Assembly: GCA_030429705.1 (NCBI GenBank)
Contig: JAUIES010000002.1
Location: 64,001 to 128,000, forward strand
DNA from: Phycisphaerae bacterium
GTDB taxonomy: Bacteria > Planctomycetota > Phycisphaerae > Phycisphaerales > UBA1924
Direction of reading: 5' to 3'
DNA: 64,000 nucleotides
The position numbers and the translations under genes are program-made. The notes beneath the pieces are model-generated. The model searched no databases. It worked only from the letters and a program-made list of their open reading frames with translations, and was not told the DNA's origin. Shown here in pieces: positions 1-8,540 of the stretch (the stretch's first letter is position 1; each line of letters starts with the position of its first letter).

Positions 1-50
1 TTCATTGTTCTTCAAACAGTGCAGTTGCCTATTCTCGATCGGAGGACACC

Positions 51-551
51 ATGCCACCGATCCAAGAAGGTAAAACGGCACCCGCATTTCATCTCGCAGA
101 TCAGCACGGCGATAAGCACAGACTGCGCGATTTCCATGGCAAACCACTCGTCATTTTTTTCTATCCCAAAGACCTGACCAGTGGCTGCACACTCGAAGTC
201 AATGAGTTCCAAGCTCTGCTCCCTCAATTCAAACGAGCGGGCGTTGCCGTTGCATCGATTTCAATCCTCGGTGTGAAATCGAAGTGCAAATTCGCGGACA
301 AGGAAGGCTTGTCGTTTCCACTGTTGGCCGACGACCGAACCAATGACGACGGTAAGCCTGACCCCGAAATCGCTCGCAAGTATGGTGTCTGGGTCGAGAA
401 ATCGATGTACGGCCGCAAGTACATGGGCATCGAGCGAACCACATTTCTCGTTGACGCAAACAGCAATATTGCTAAGCGATGGGACAAGGTCAAAGTGCCA
501 GGACACGCACAGGAAGTGCTTGATGCAGCAAAGGCGTTGGCGAAAAAGTAA
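51..551 (+). CDS. bcp: Peroxiredoxin of the BCP/PrxQ type
   Basis: This is a thioredoxin-fold peroxidase of 166 residues, normal for the family, expected to reduce hydrogen peroxide and organic hydroperoxides in the cytoplasm. The peroxidatic cysteine is Cys46 in the FYPKDLTSGCT motif, preceded by the conserved Pro/Thr of the active site. The resolving cysteine found five residues later in E. coli BCP is Asn here; instead there is Cys79 in KSKCKF, the position used by the other PrxQ subgroup (helix alpha-3 resolving Cys). There is no signal peptide. The ATG is chosen because GGAGG stands about six bases upstream. It converges on the transporter gene that follows, with only six bases between the stop codons, so no separate terminator fits between them. 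Confidence 0.93.
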   Translation: MPPIQEGKTAPAFHLADQHGDKHRLRDFHGKPLVIFFYPKDLTSGCTLEVNEFQALLPQFKRAGVAVASISILGVKSKCKFADKEGLSFPLLADDRTNDDGKPDPEIARKYGVWVEKSMYGRKYMGIERTTFLVDANSNIAKRWDKVKVPGHAQEVLDAAKALAKK

Positions 552-557
552 CTCAGC

Positions 558-1493
558 CTACCGCACCGGGTCGCGCAACTCTGCCTTTTCCGCAGGCGTG
601 CGTTTGTGTGGCCACAGTTGGCTGAGCAACATGCCTCCGAACATGAGTCCGCACCCCATCAACTCGCCCGGGCTCAACTGCTCGCTGAGAATCAACACAC
701 CGAAAACCGCAGCGAAGACCGCTTCGAGGCTCATCAGGACCGCCGCATGCGAAGCGGGTGCGTCCTTCTGCGCGATGATCTGAAGCGTGAACGCGATTCC
801 AATTGCGAAGATGCCGCTATAAAGCACCGACCACTTTGCATCCACCACGCCCGCCCAGGAGAGCGACTCGCCCAATCCGATCGGATCCAGCGAACCGACC
901 TGGGCAAGTCCGACCATGACGCTCGCAAAAATCATCACGACAACAAACTGCACGAGCGCCAGTCCGATGGCATCTGCCTTGGGAACCAGGTACGCAACGA
1001 GGACAACATGCACCGCCCAGAGCGCAGCACACAGCATGACCCAGAGATCGCCCGTGTTGACACCACCAGAAAGATCACCCGCAAGCAACCACAAGCCAAC
1101 TGCCGCAAGGACCGCACCGAACAGGTGACCGAGGTGCGATTTCTGCCCAAACAACAGCCCGATCGCAGGCACACCGAGCACATAGAGCCCGGTGATAAAT
1201 CCTGCCCGTGAGGCTGTCGTGGTGACAATGCCGATTTGTTGGGCGCTCGCAGCCGTCGCCATGACGACACCAAGAAGTGAGCCTGCCAATATGGTGCGTT
1301 TGTTGATCGCTCTTCGCCTGACGGGTGAAAGCAGCAGAAGCGCGAGCATCGCCGACCCGATGGCATACCGAATTGCTGTGAAGGCGAATGGCCCCATGTG
1401 CGACATAGCGTCACGCTGAGCAACAAAACCGGAACCCCAGATCGCTGCAACGATCAGGAGCATGACATCGGCTTTGAATGCGCGAGATTGCAT
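558..1493 (-). CDS. EamA/DMT-family transporter
   Basis: Inner-membrane protein of 311 residues with about ten hydrophobic segments in two repeats of five, the layout of the drug/metabolite transporter (EamA) family. The first repeat starts with LLIVAAIWGSGFVAQRDA and the second with LWVMLCAALWAVHVV; the second repeat ends with SLEAVFAAVFGVLIL, a typical EamA signature. The family exports metabolites or amino acids, but the substrate cannot be read from sequence. It is the last gene of a minus-strand run efp - AsmA-like - aroK - this gene, 32 bases after aroK, so co-transcription is likely. The C-terminus is cytoplasmic and charged. Confidence 0.88.
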   Translation of the reverse strand: MQSRAFKADVMLLIVAAIWGSGFVAQRDAMSHMGPFAFTAIRYAIGSAMLALLLLSPVRRRAINKRTILAGSLLGVVMATAASAQQIGIVTTTASRAGFITGLYVLGVPAIGLLFGQKSHLGHLFGAVLAAVGLWLLAGDLSGGVNTGDLWVMLCAALWAVHVVLVAYLVPKADAIGLALVQFVVVMIFASVMVGLAQVGSLDPIGLGESLSWAGVVDAKWSVLYSGIFAIGIAFTLQIIAQKDAPASHAAVLMSLEAVFAAVFGVLILSEQLSPGELMGCGLMFGGMLLSQLWPHKRTPAEKAELRDPVR

Positions 1494-1525
1494 CGTGGAC
1501 CAAGCGTAGTCGTGTTGATTGATGC

Positions 1526-2074
1526 CTACTGACGAAGCAGCGTCGTGAGCTCGCGCAAGACTGTTGACTCACTCAGCCCGTCAACTTTAACAACCTCGTC
1601 AGCCAGTGTGCGGTACGGACCGTCCCGCTGCGCCAAAACCAGATCGATCTCGGTGATCGTGTCGGTCCCCGTTAAACTCGGTCGATCCGTCAGATCGGCC
1701 GATTTTAACCGTTCACGGAGCGTATGTGCTCCGGCCCGAAGGTAGATGATGCGGGATTTGCCATCAGCCTGTGATTCGAGCAGAATATTGCGAGCGCCGG
1801 GTGCGGTCGGTGTTCCGCCGCCAAGTGCAACGACCTGCCCGAGATTGACAAGAATCTTCTTGAGCGCCCGCGTCTCGGCCTGGCGAAATCCGGACTCATG
1901 ATGCTTCGCCCACGCCTCGGCGACTGAGTCTGCGCCCAGTAAGGCCGCAGTTCGATCATCCATATCGACGAAAGGTCTATGCAGTTTTTCAGCCAGCAAT
2001 CGTCCGAGCGTCGTCTTGCCCGAGCCTCGCAAACCAATCAAAAGCACATTTGGATAGTGACCAGTCATCGGCAT
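1526..2074 (-). CDS. aroK: Shikimate kinase
   Basis: Phosphorylates shikimate at the 3-hydroxyl with ATP, the fifth step of the chorismate pathway. The protein is 182 residues, as usual. The Walker A loop GLRGSGKTT lies near residues 14-22, the shikimate-binding DMDD near 37-40, the FRQAE arginine near 63, the GGG glycine motif near 84-86 and the LID arginine in DRPSL near 131. AGGAG lies just upstream of the first ATG; a second ATG two codons later is an alternative start. The start lies only nine bases after the stop of the AsmA-like gene, so translation is probably coupled. Confidence 0.93.
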   Translation of the reverse strand: MPMTGHYPNVLLIGLRGSGKTTLGRLLAEKLHRPFVDMDDRTAALLGADSVAEAWAKHHESGFRQAETRALKKILVNLGQVVALGGGTPTAPGARNILLESQADGKSRIIYLRAGAHTLRERLKSADLTDRPSLTGTDTITEIDLVLAQRDGPYRTLADEVVKVDGLSESTVLRELTTLLRQ

Positions 2075-2083
2075 CGACTCCTG

Positions 2084-3652
2084 TCAGCCACCCAAACCCA
2101 GCGGAGCAACACTGACTTTTGGTTCAGCGATCGTGCCCTGCACCTTGTACTTCACAAGTTGATCGGTGACGCGTCCAACGAGATCACCCACAGCACCGAG
2201 CGCATTCTGCAGTCGTTTGAGCGGCCCGGCATTGACGAGCATGTCGAGTGCGCCGTCATAGCCAATCGTGCCCGTACCACTCGCGCCAAGAACACCTGTG
2301 TTGACCTCACTTGAAGTCACCTTGATCCCACCCGGACTCAATGTAAATGTCGCATCGGCTTGGTGGTTGAAATCCTGCCCACCCGAAGCAGCAGCATTGC
2401 CGACTTTCTGGATAATCTCAGTGATACCCGGAAGAACCAGCAGCCGCCCGTTCCTGACATGAACTTCACCCTGCCCGGACATACTTCCGATCGCATCCGT
2501 CGCAGATGTTGACACATTGCCCTGCCCGGTGAGGAGCCCCGCAATCTTCGGCGCTTCGCCTTCGGGTGTCGCGGTTCGCAGCGCCTCGCGCAGATGGAGT
2601 TCGTTCAATGTCCAACGCGCCGAAACAGGAATGCCCGGTTCGGTCAATGCCGCAGATCCCGAGAGATCAACTGTCCCATTCAAAGTCGTGACTGTCGCGG
2701 ATGGCATGTTCGCAACACCGTCAGACATATCGATCTGTGCTTCGAGCAACGCGACCGGCAGTCGGTATTCACCAGCAGCAACATTCGCGTTTCGCACTTT
2801 GATATCAACAGTCACATCAGCCGATTGAGGCTCGCGCAGCGGGACAAAACCTGCCAAGGTCACATCGGCAAGGCCTTGTGCATCGAGCGATCTGACCAGT
2901 TGCTGCAATTGAGGCGGAAGCGAACCGATCGTCGAGTCATTCAGCTGGATCGAGCACACTGCACTCGTCAGGTTTGCGACGAAGGTGTCGATGTTGAATG
3001 CGCCGTCAACATCGAGTGTCAGACCCGGACGACGACCCGATGTAACCCGCAAGTCGTACCAACTCGCGCCTTGTGAACTGGGTGACACTTCCATGTCAGT
3101 CGAAAAGCCCTCGATGACCATCGGCTGCGAGCCGCTGCCGTCGTCGTACTCCAATCGAAGATCCTTAAGCGTGATATGCTCAAGACGAAGCACATTCGAC
3201 AATGCCACAGTCTCGGGAACTTCGGTGGTTTTAGTCTTGATTCCAGCCTTCACCAACGGCTGTAGCCCTTTGAAGTTTCCGGTCGCCGAGTCTTGATGAA
3301 GATTGACAGAACCACCATCGATTTCGACTCGAGCAATATGAATCGGCTTGTTGAGCGAGGGTACCTCAGTCAAAGTCACGATCATCATGTCCAGATCGAG
3401 GATGGTCGTTCCGTCGGGGCTCGTCAGCGTGGCTCCGGTGAGTCGCACCGTACCTGGGAGCTCGAGTTCGACTGACTCGTAGTCAAGCGTTGGTTCAAGG
3501 TGTGTGTTGACGATCGCCACGATCTGACGCGCCACATAGTCGCGAAGTGCCGTCGCCGTCGAAGACTGCGAAGCAACAAAGTAAACAACGGCGATCGTCA
3601 CCACGACTGCCAAGCCGATGGCGATCACGGTGGCGATCAAGAACTTTTTCAT
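2084..3652 (-). CDS. AsmA-like envelope protein
   Basis: A 522-residue protein with one N-terminal membrane helix (about residues 2-25, MKKFLIATVIAIGLAVVV) and a long beta-rich remainder expected to lie in the periplasm. The last 200 residues read like AsmA-family C-termini: a GQGEVHVRNGRL strand, a hydrophobic helix, then alternating strands and a closing TIAEPKVSVAPLG. AsmA/YhdP/TamB-type proteins are beta-groove bridges that carry phospholipid between the two membranes; assignment to this superfamily is by pattern, not by an alignment. A GTG four codons upstream is possible, but the ATG has GGAG at good spacing. It sits between efp and aroK in one run. Confidence 0.6.
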   Translation of the reverse strand: MKKFLIATVIAIGLAVVVTIAVVYFVASQSSTATALRDYVARQIVAIVNTHLEPTLDYESVELELPGTVRLTGATLTSPDGTTILDLDMMIVTLTEVPSLNKPIHIARVEIDGGSVNLHQDSATGNFKGLQPLVKAGIKTKTTEVPETVALSNVLRLEHITLKDLRLEYDDGSGSQPMVIEGFSTDMEVSPSSQGASWYDLRVTSGRRPGLTLDVDGAFNIDTFVANLTSAVCSIQLNDSTIGSLPPQLQQLVRSLDAQGLADVTLAGFVPLREPQSADVTVDIKVRNANVAAGEYRLPVALLEAQIDMSDGVANMPSATVTTLNGTVDLSGSAALTEPGIPVSARWTLNELHLREALRTATPEGEAPKIAGLLTGQGNVSTSATDAIGSMSGQGEVHVRNGRLLVLPGITEIIQKVGNAAASGGQDFNHQADATFTLSPGGIKVTSSEVNTGVLGASGTGTIGYDGALDMLVNAGPLKRLQNALGAVGDLVGRVTDQLVKYKVQGTIAEPKVSVAPLGLGG

Positions 3653-3675
3653 ATCAGATCTCACTCCGGTCGGTT

Positions 3676-4242
3676 TCAGCCATCCGACTTGACGCGCGAC
3701 ATATACGAACCATCTTCCGTCGACACCTTCACCTTTTCACCGATCTCGATGAACGGCGGGACACGGGTCTTCAGCCCCGTATCGCACTCGGCTTCCTTCA
3801 ACTGATTCGTCACCGTCGCACCCTTGATGCCCGGCGTCGTATCTGTGATCGTGACTTCCACCGAAGCGGGCAGTTCGAGGGTAATGGGTTTGCCGTCATG
3901 ACAGAGCACCGTCGTCGTGGCGTTTGGCGCGAGATACAGGAGCGCATCGCCAAGGACATCCTCGGTGATGATCAACTGCTCATAGTCATCGGTTGCCATG
4001 AATGTGGCGCCGTCGCCGTCCGAGTACAGGTACTCCATTTCGCGGCGATCGAGGTTGACGCCGTCGATCGAGTCGGTCGAGTTGAATCGCTTTTCCATCG
4101 TTCCGGCACCGGTCACATCGCGCATCTTGGCCTGGATATACGCAGGGCCTTTGCCGGGTTTGACATGATCCGTTTTGATGATGACCAGAAGTCGGCCGTC
4201 CAGATTGACCGCCATGCCGGGTCGCATTTCGTTGGCTTTCAT
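3676..4242 (-). CDS. efp: Translation elongation factor P
   Basis: EF-P binds between the P and E sites of the ribosome and relieves stalling at polyproline stretches. The 188-residue length is normal. The N-terminal KOW-like domain holds the conserved loop VKPGKGPAY with Lys31 at the tip, the residue that is modified in many bacteria; the OB domain GATVTNQLKEAECDTGLKTR and the final IEIGEKVKVST are typical. An open frame extends upstream to 4305, but the ATG at 4242 gives the family N-terminus and has GAGAGA before it. The window carries several proteins with proline runs (for example the GspM/C protein and the DUF1592 protein) that would need it. No modification enzyme gene is seen here. 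Confidence 0.96.
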   Translation of the reverse strand: MKANEMRPGMAVNLDGRLLVIIKTDHVKPGKGPAYIQAKMRDVTGAGTMEKRFNSTDSIDGVNLDRREMEYLYSDGDGATFMATDDYEQLIITEDVLGDALLYLAPNATTTVLCHDGKPITLELPASVEVTITDTTPGIKGATVTNQLKEAECDTGLKTRVPPFIEIGEKVKVSTEDGSYMSRVKSDG

Positions 4243-4379
4243 ATGTTCTCTCAAATAAGTTCGTGGGCTGTGCGAGGTCCATGATAGGCGGTTTCGACCT
4301 TGCACAGTCGTCTTGGCACACCTGCCGCGAGTCCTGCGAATCCTGTATCATGCGACACATGCACACAGGAGACCGCATA

Positions 4380-5405
4380 ATGACCACCTCGATGGATTCC
4401 ATGGATCGTCGCATTTTCCTCGGTGCCTTGACCTCCGGCATCGTTGCCGGACCTGTTCTGGCAGCTCGGCACCGAACGCAACCCGCTTCCAGAACAAATG
4501 CTTTTGAATGGACCGAGGTCGCGAGCGGAAGGGCATGGGTCACCGGGGGCTCGACCACAGGCGGTGCTGTCCTCGCAGTCCGCTCCGAGGATCAGGCGTT
4601 GGTCGTCGATTCAAAATTCGCCGGGCTCGCCCCTCTGCTCCGCAGCGAAGCGGAGACCAGACTGGGCTGCCCGATCACCAACCTCATCAACACCCATCAC
4701 CACGGCGATCACACCGGCGGAAATGTCGCATTTGCAGACTGTCAGATGCTCGCACATACCGGAACCGCCTATCGCGTCAGCAAGAGTATCGAAGGCTACA
4801 AACAACAAGTCGCGTCAGCCGACCGCATGTTCACAAGGCTCGGCGATGATGCAGCGATCGAAGCTGCTGTCAAGGCATTCTCGCCGCTCGGCGAACGAGC
4901 AAGCACACTTGGTCACGATGACTGGGTGCCAGGACAAACAATCAACCGGTACCCCATGTATCTGCGCCTTGGGCGAATGACGATTGTCCTTCATCACTTC
5001 GGCCCGGGACACACCGACAACGATGTCATCGTCCAGATACCCGAACTCAACCTCATGCACTGCGGCGATCTGTTCTTTAATCGCTCACATCCGTTCTTTG
5101 ACCCCAACGGCGGCACAAGCGCAGCAGGGTGGACACGATGCATTCAGCATGCGCTTGTCCTTTGCGACGAGAAAACCGTCGTCATCGCAGGCCACGGGGC
5201 CATCGGTGACAAAGAAAGTCTCGGTGAACAACTTCGATATGTTGAGTCCATCGTCAGGGGCGTCAGAGAAGCACACGCGAATGGTCTGTCACGCGAAGAG
5301 ATCACCGCCATGTCCTGGCCGTTCATGGATGGTCTCGACCGAGAAGGGCTCAGGTCGCGCGCGATTGCCGCAGTTTTCGATGAGTTATTCCCCGCTGATG
5401 GGTGA
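4380..5405 (+). CDS. Tat-exported metallo-beta-lactamase-fold hydrolase
   Basis: A 341-residue protein. The N-terminus carries a twin-arginine signal, MDRRIFLGALTSG, ending near VLAAR, so the folded enzyme is exported to the periplasm. The MBL zinc motif THHHGDHTGG (HxHxDH) is near residue 100, followed by GPGHTDND (third His), CGDLFF (bridging Asp) and AGHGAIG (last His), so both zinc sites look complete. MBL-fold proteins range from lactamases to sulfatases and thiol hydrolases, and the substrate is unknown. The start at 4380 is chosen because AGGAGA lies seven bases upstream and it gives a clean Tat signal; the longer frame from 4263 has no signal peptide. It is divergent from efp. Confidence 0.85.
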   Translation: MTTSMDSMDRRIFLGALTSGIVAGPVLAARHRTQPASRTNAFEWTEVASGRAWVTGGSTTGGAVLAVRSEDQALVVDSKFAGLAPLLRSEAETRLGCPITNLINTHHHGDHTGGNVAFADCQMLAHTGTAYRVSKSIEGYKQQVASADRMFTRLGDDAAIEAAVKAFSPLGERASTLGHDDWVPGQTINRYPMYLRLGRMTIVLHHFGPGHTDNDVIVQIPELNLMHCGDLFFNRSHPFFDPNGGTSAAGWTRCIQHALVLCDEKTVVIAGHGAIGDKESLGEQLRYVESIVRGVREAHANGLSREEITAMSWPFMDGLDREGLRSRAIAAVFDELFPADG

Positions 5406-5433
5406 TTTGCATGCACGCGTCTGCTGAAGTCAG

Positions 5434-8400
5434 TCAGCCGCCACCACGCGGGAGAGCAATCGGGCTTGGTTGATCGACGACAATGCGATCAGTCTCCATG
5501 TCCCATTCGAGCGATTGAGCAGAAACGACCGCCCCGGTGGTGTTATCGATAAACCTGATCGGTTCATTCGGACCCGCCACAGCGTGCAAAATCTTGGACT
5601 TGGAATCAAACCGGAGCAACGCAGCGAGCACCTCACGATCTTCCATGCGGAAGTACGCAGTCCCGCGAGCGTCGAGGCTGTTGACTTCAAATCCAGCATC
5701 GTCCGATTCTTCAAAGCTGGCGATGATGGTGTCCGCTGCGATCTCGGCGGTTCGGCCGTCATCCAAGGTGCGATGAATCGCTCGGGCATCTCCAGACAGG
5801 CGAGCGGTCCCCAGCAAACGATCGACCACCATGGTGCTCTGCCACGAGAACATCGCATGCCCACGATCCCAACCGTCGAGGCCTTCCCCAGCGCCTTCGC
5901 GACGATCGAGAACCACGAGTCGGCCGCCAATGGGAACGATCAACCCGTCGCCGCCGCCGGTCGCGAGAATCTCCGTTGCTTGCAAGTGCAACAGTGAGAC
6001 CGGATCAGTTGCCCCATCATCACCAGCCTGTCGAGATTCAACCGTTGCCAGCTGTGCATCACTTCCGAACACGGTCGCCGCATCGAAGATGAGTTCATCT
6101 GCATGATTAATAAACTCGACGATCAGTTGGTCGCCTCGTGTCGTCCGCGTTTCCCCGGTTACAAGGACCTGGTCAACAGCCGCCTCGCCAACGCACTCAA
6201 GAACCCCGAGTGTGCGATCGAATGTCATGCGATCGCGCCACGCAGCGACAACGCGGCCATTCTCTTTTTTCTGCTCAAAAGAACCCGCACCTACCACACT
6301 GCCGCGCTGGGGGTGTTGTGAGAAAGTGATCTGCGGCCCCACAATAACACTGTCTTCATAATCAACGCGTGCGGGCTCGCCCTGACCACCAAACAGCGTC
6401 GCGATTTCATGAATCCCATTCGCTTCGATACGGTCGGCTGTGGCTCTGATCGATTCGCCGTCGGTGTAAGAAGCCTCGCGTTGAGCGACAACATCGGACA
6501 CAACAAGCGAACCGTCGGCATCCTTCGTCAGTATCGCTGAAAGCGACTGTGATGCAATGCGTGAGCCATCTCGATCGACGACCACATTGCCCTCTGCGTA
6601 CATCGCTGAGGGCTCTGATTTGCCCGGTTCAGTGACCGTAAATGGAAGTTCGACGCGTTCACCAGACATCGTGGCGCCGCGCCCATCAGTCGCGGTCAGG
6701 TCGTAGCCTTCGATGGTGGAAATGACCCGATTGCCATGCCCATCGTCGTCAAACGAAGCGACCAGCATCCCGCCGTCAAATCGACGGTCGCCGTCGACCG
6801 CTCTCGCCTGACCAGAGAACTGGGCCGATTGGATATCACCCGTCATGCGGCCATCCGTGATGTTAAACTGGAAATCCGCTTGATCGAGCCAACGCACATA
6901 CTTCGTCGTGTTGCGTCCACCATGCGCGGGTCGTTGGCCGTCATTGATCTGCCCCGGACCGACGACCGTGACATCGCCCGTCGCAAGCCGTACGACTGTC
7001 TTCGAGGCTTCGATCCAGCCGGTGTCGTCCGCTTCGAGAACGACCGAACCGCCCGGCCCGGTGAGTGTCAGTTCTTCACGAGTCGCAGCAAACGCCGCGA
7101 CCGCAGCGTGCCCGCTCGAACCGACATCTTCGAAATGCACCAATCCAGTCTCGGTGCTCGTGAATCGCAACGCGGCATCGTCCTTCGCCAGTTGATCAGG
7201 TTCACTGTTGACAAGCGGAACAACTCGCAACTGGCCGGTCCAGTACAGTTCAATCAGATCATCACTCGAAGCGGATGCAACACCCAATGGCTTCGGCTCG
7301 TCCGATGGCTCCTCAGTTGCCGGATTCTCTGATTGCAATTGACCCGGACTGGTGGGGGGCGATTCGAGTCCGCTCGTGGGTTGAGGCTTCAAATCATCCT
7401 CTTGCAGGTCTGATTCAACCTGAGCCAGGATTGATTGAAGCAATGCCTCCGGTGCAGATGCAGCGGGTGCAGTCGATCCGGCTGGACTCGTTCGTACCGG
7501 GAGTTTGTGGTTGACCAGGCGAACCCACGCTTCAAGCAGGTCAGCGGTGACACGCTTCGAGCCTTGCTTCAACTCGACCGAGTCCTTAAAAGTTGCACGG
7601 TAGAGTGCAAGATGTTCAGGCTCGATCGCAGCCGGTGTCGGTTGCCCGGTAGAAAAGGCCGCAGGCACGATCCAAGGCTCGGTCGCGGGCGGACCCTTGA
7701 TGGAGCCGGGCTGGATGTTTGTCGATCGTGATCCGATGGTCTCCTCTCGCGCTCCCGGCGCGACTGGTTCAGTCGGTGATTTCAACGAACCCCCCCGACC
7801 GGCCGACGGATCGTATTTGATATATTCCCCTCGTTCGACTTCCAGAACATCGATCCGTCGCCGCTGCTCGTTGAGTCGGGCGGTCAGGTGGTGACCAACA
7901 AACTCAACCCCCGGTCCGATCACTTCGATGCGTCCCTTCGTCTCGACATGGGAATAGTTGAAGTTGAAGTTCAAAGCATCGTCAAACTGAACCACCAGTT
8001 CTGGAGCGTCAATCGCTCCGCCGACAGGCAGCAACGAAACACGCGGCGAGCCGATGAGACTGCCCGATTCCGGTCCTGACTGACGATCCGGCATCGAGAA
8101 TCGACCGCTCTCTGACTCAATGACGACCGTCTCACCTGAATCAAGAAAGACCTGTGCCTGAACCTGATCAAGTTCATAGAGATTCGGCTCGATTCGACCA
8201 TCGATCTCGACCGGGCTGTACGACTCGGCTTCGAGTGTGGCCGCCACACGGCTCGGGTCGTCTTTGTCAGCAAACTGCAGCCGAAGCCCTTTTCCGGATT
8301 CAGCCGATCCCAGAATTTCATTGACATCGGGGACCGCGTCAAAATCACCCTGCGAAAACGCATTGGCGTTCTGTGGCGATGCTCCCTTCAACACAAACCA

Positions 8401-8490
8401 GCCGATCATGACGGCAAAACCGACGCCGATGGCCAGCGCGAGAACAACTCCAAGATTGACTCTGCCGCATTGTTTGGTCGGTTGATTCAT
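5434..8490 (-). CDS. Giant LptC/LptA-like LPS transport bridge protein
   Basis: A 1018-residue protein with one N-terminal membrane helix (about residues 11-34) followed by almost only beta-strand-rich sequence. The first part (LRLQFADKDDPSRVAATLE, then ELDQVQAQVFLDSGETVVI) resembles LptC: anchored, then a beta-jellyroll. Later stretches such as YAEGNVVVDRDGSRIASQSL and TRTTRGDQLIVEF resemble the OstA/LptA unit in which each strand pair describes an environment and a mask. A Pro/Ser/Glu-rich linker lies around residues 350-420. The gene directly follows kdsD, and kdsD-lptC-lptA is the standard gammaproteobacterial order, which supports an LPS export role. LptC and LptA are about 190 residues each, so this would be a fused and expanded version. 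ATG at 8490 has AGGA eight bases upstream; a GTG at 8541 overlapping the kdsD stop is possible. Confidence 0.6.
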   Translation of the reverse strand: MNQPTKQCGRVNLGVVLALAIGVGFAVMIGWFVLKGASPQNANAFSQGDFDAVPDVNEILGSAESGKGLRLQFADKDDPSRVAATLEAESYSPVEIDGRIEPNLYELDQVQAQVFLDSGETVVIESESGRFSMPDRQSGPESGSLIGSPRVSLLPVGGAIDAPELVVQFDDALNFNFNYSHVETKGRIEVIGPGVEFVGHHLTARLNEQRRRIDVLEVERGEYIKYDPSAGRGGSLKSPTEPVAPGAREETIGSRSTNIQPGSIKGPPATEPWIVPAAFSTGQPTPAAIEPEHLALYRATFKDSVELKQGSKRVTADLLEAWVRLVNHKLPVRTSPAGSTAPAASAPEALLQSILAQVESDLQEDDLKPQPTSGLESPPTSPGQLQSENPATEEPSDEPKPLGVASASSDDLIELYWTGQLRVVPLVNSEPDQLAKDDAALRFTSTETGLVHFEDVGSSGHAAVAAFAATREELTLTGPGGSVVLEADDTGWIEASKTVVRLATGDVTVVGPGQINDGQRPAHGGRNTTKYVRWLDQADFQFNITDGRMTGDIQSAQFSGQARAVDGDRRFDGGMLVASFDDDGHGNRVISTIEGYDLTATDGRGATMSGERVELPFTVTEPGKSEPSAMYAEGNVVVDRDGSRIASQSLSAILTKDADGSLVVSDVVAQREASYTDGESIRATADRIEANGIHEIATLFGGQGEPARVDYEDSVIVGPQITFSQHPQRGSVVGAGSFEQKKENGRVVAAWRDRMTFDRTLGVLECVGEAAVDQVLVTGETRTTRGDQLIVEFINHADELIFDAATVFGSDAQLATVESRQAGDDGATDPVSLLHLQATEILATGGGDGLIVPIGGRLVVLDRREGAGEGLDGWDRGHAMFSWQSTMVVDRLLGTARLSGDARAIHRTLDDGRTAEIAADTIIASFEESDDAGFEVNSLDARGTAYFRMEDREVLAALLRFDSKSKILHAVAGPNEPIRFIDNTTGAVVSAQSLEWDMETDRIVVDQPSPIALPRGGG

Positions 8491-8540
8491 GTGATGAATC
8501 CTATTCGCGCCCGTGGAGGTTCCGCAGAACCGAAGCAGCA

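Noticed and set aside
1-50. Possible gene end at the left edge
   Set aside because: Only the ribosome site of the peroxiredoxin is visible.
606-1211. A 201-codon plus-strand frame opposite the EamA transporter
   Set aside because: Its translation is Arg/His-rich and without pattern; the minus-strand transporter is clear.
3547-4284. A 245-codon frame opposite efp
   Set aside because: Shadow of efp; no protein features and no ribosome site.
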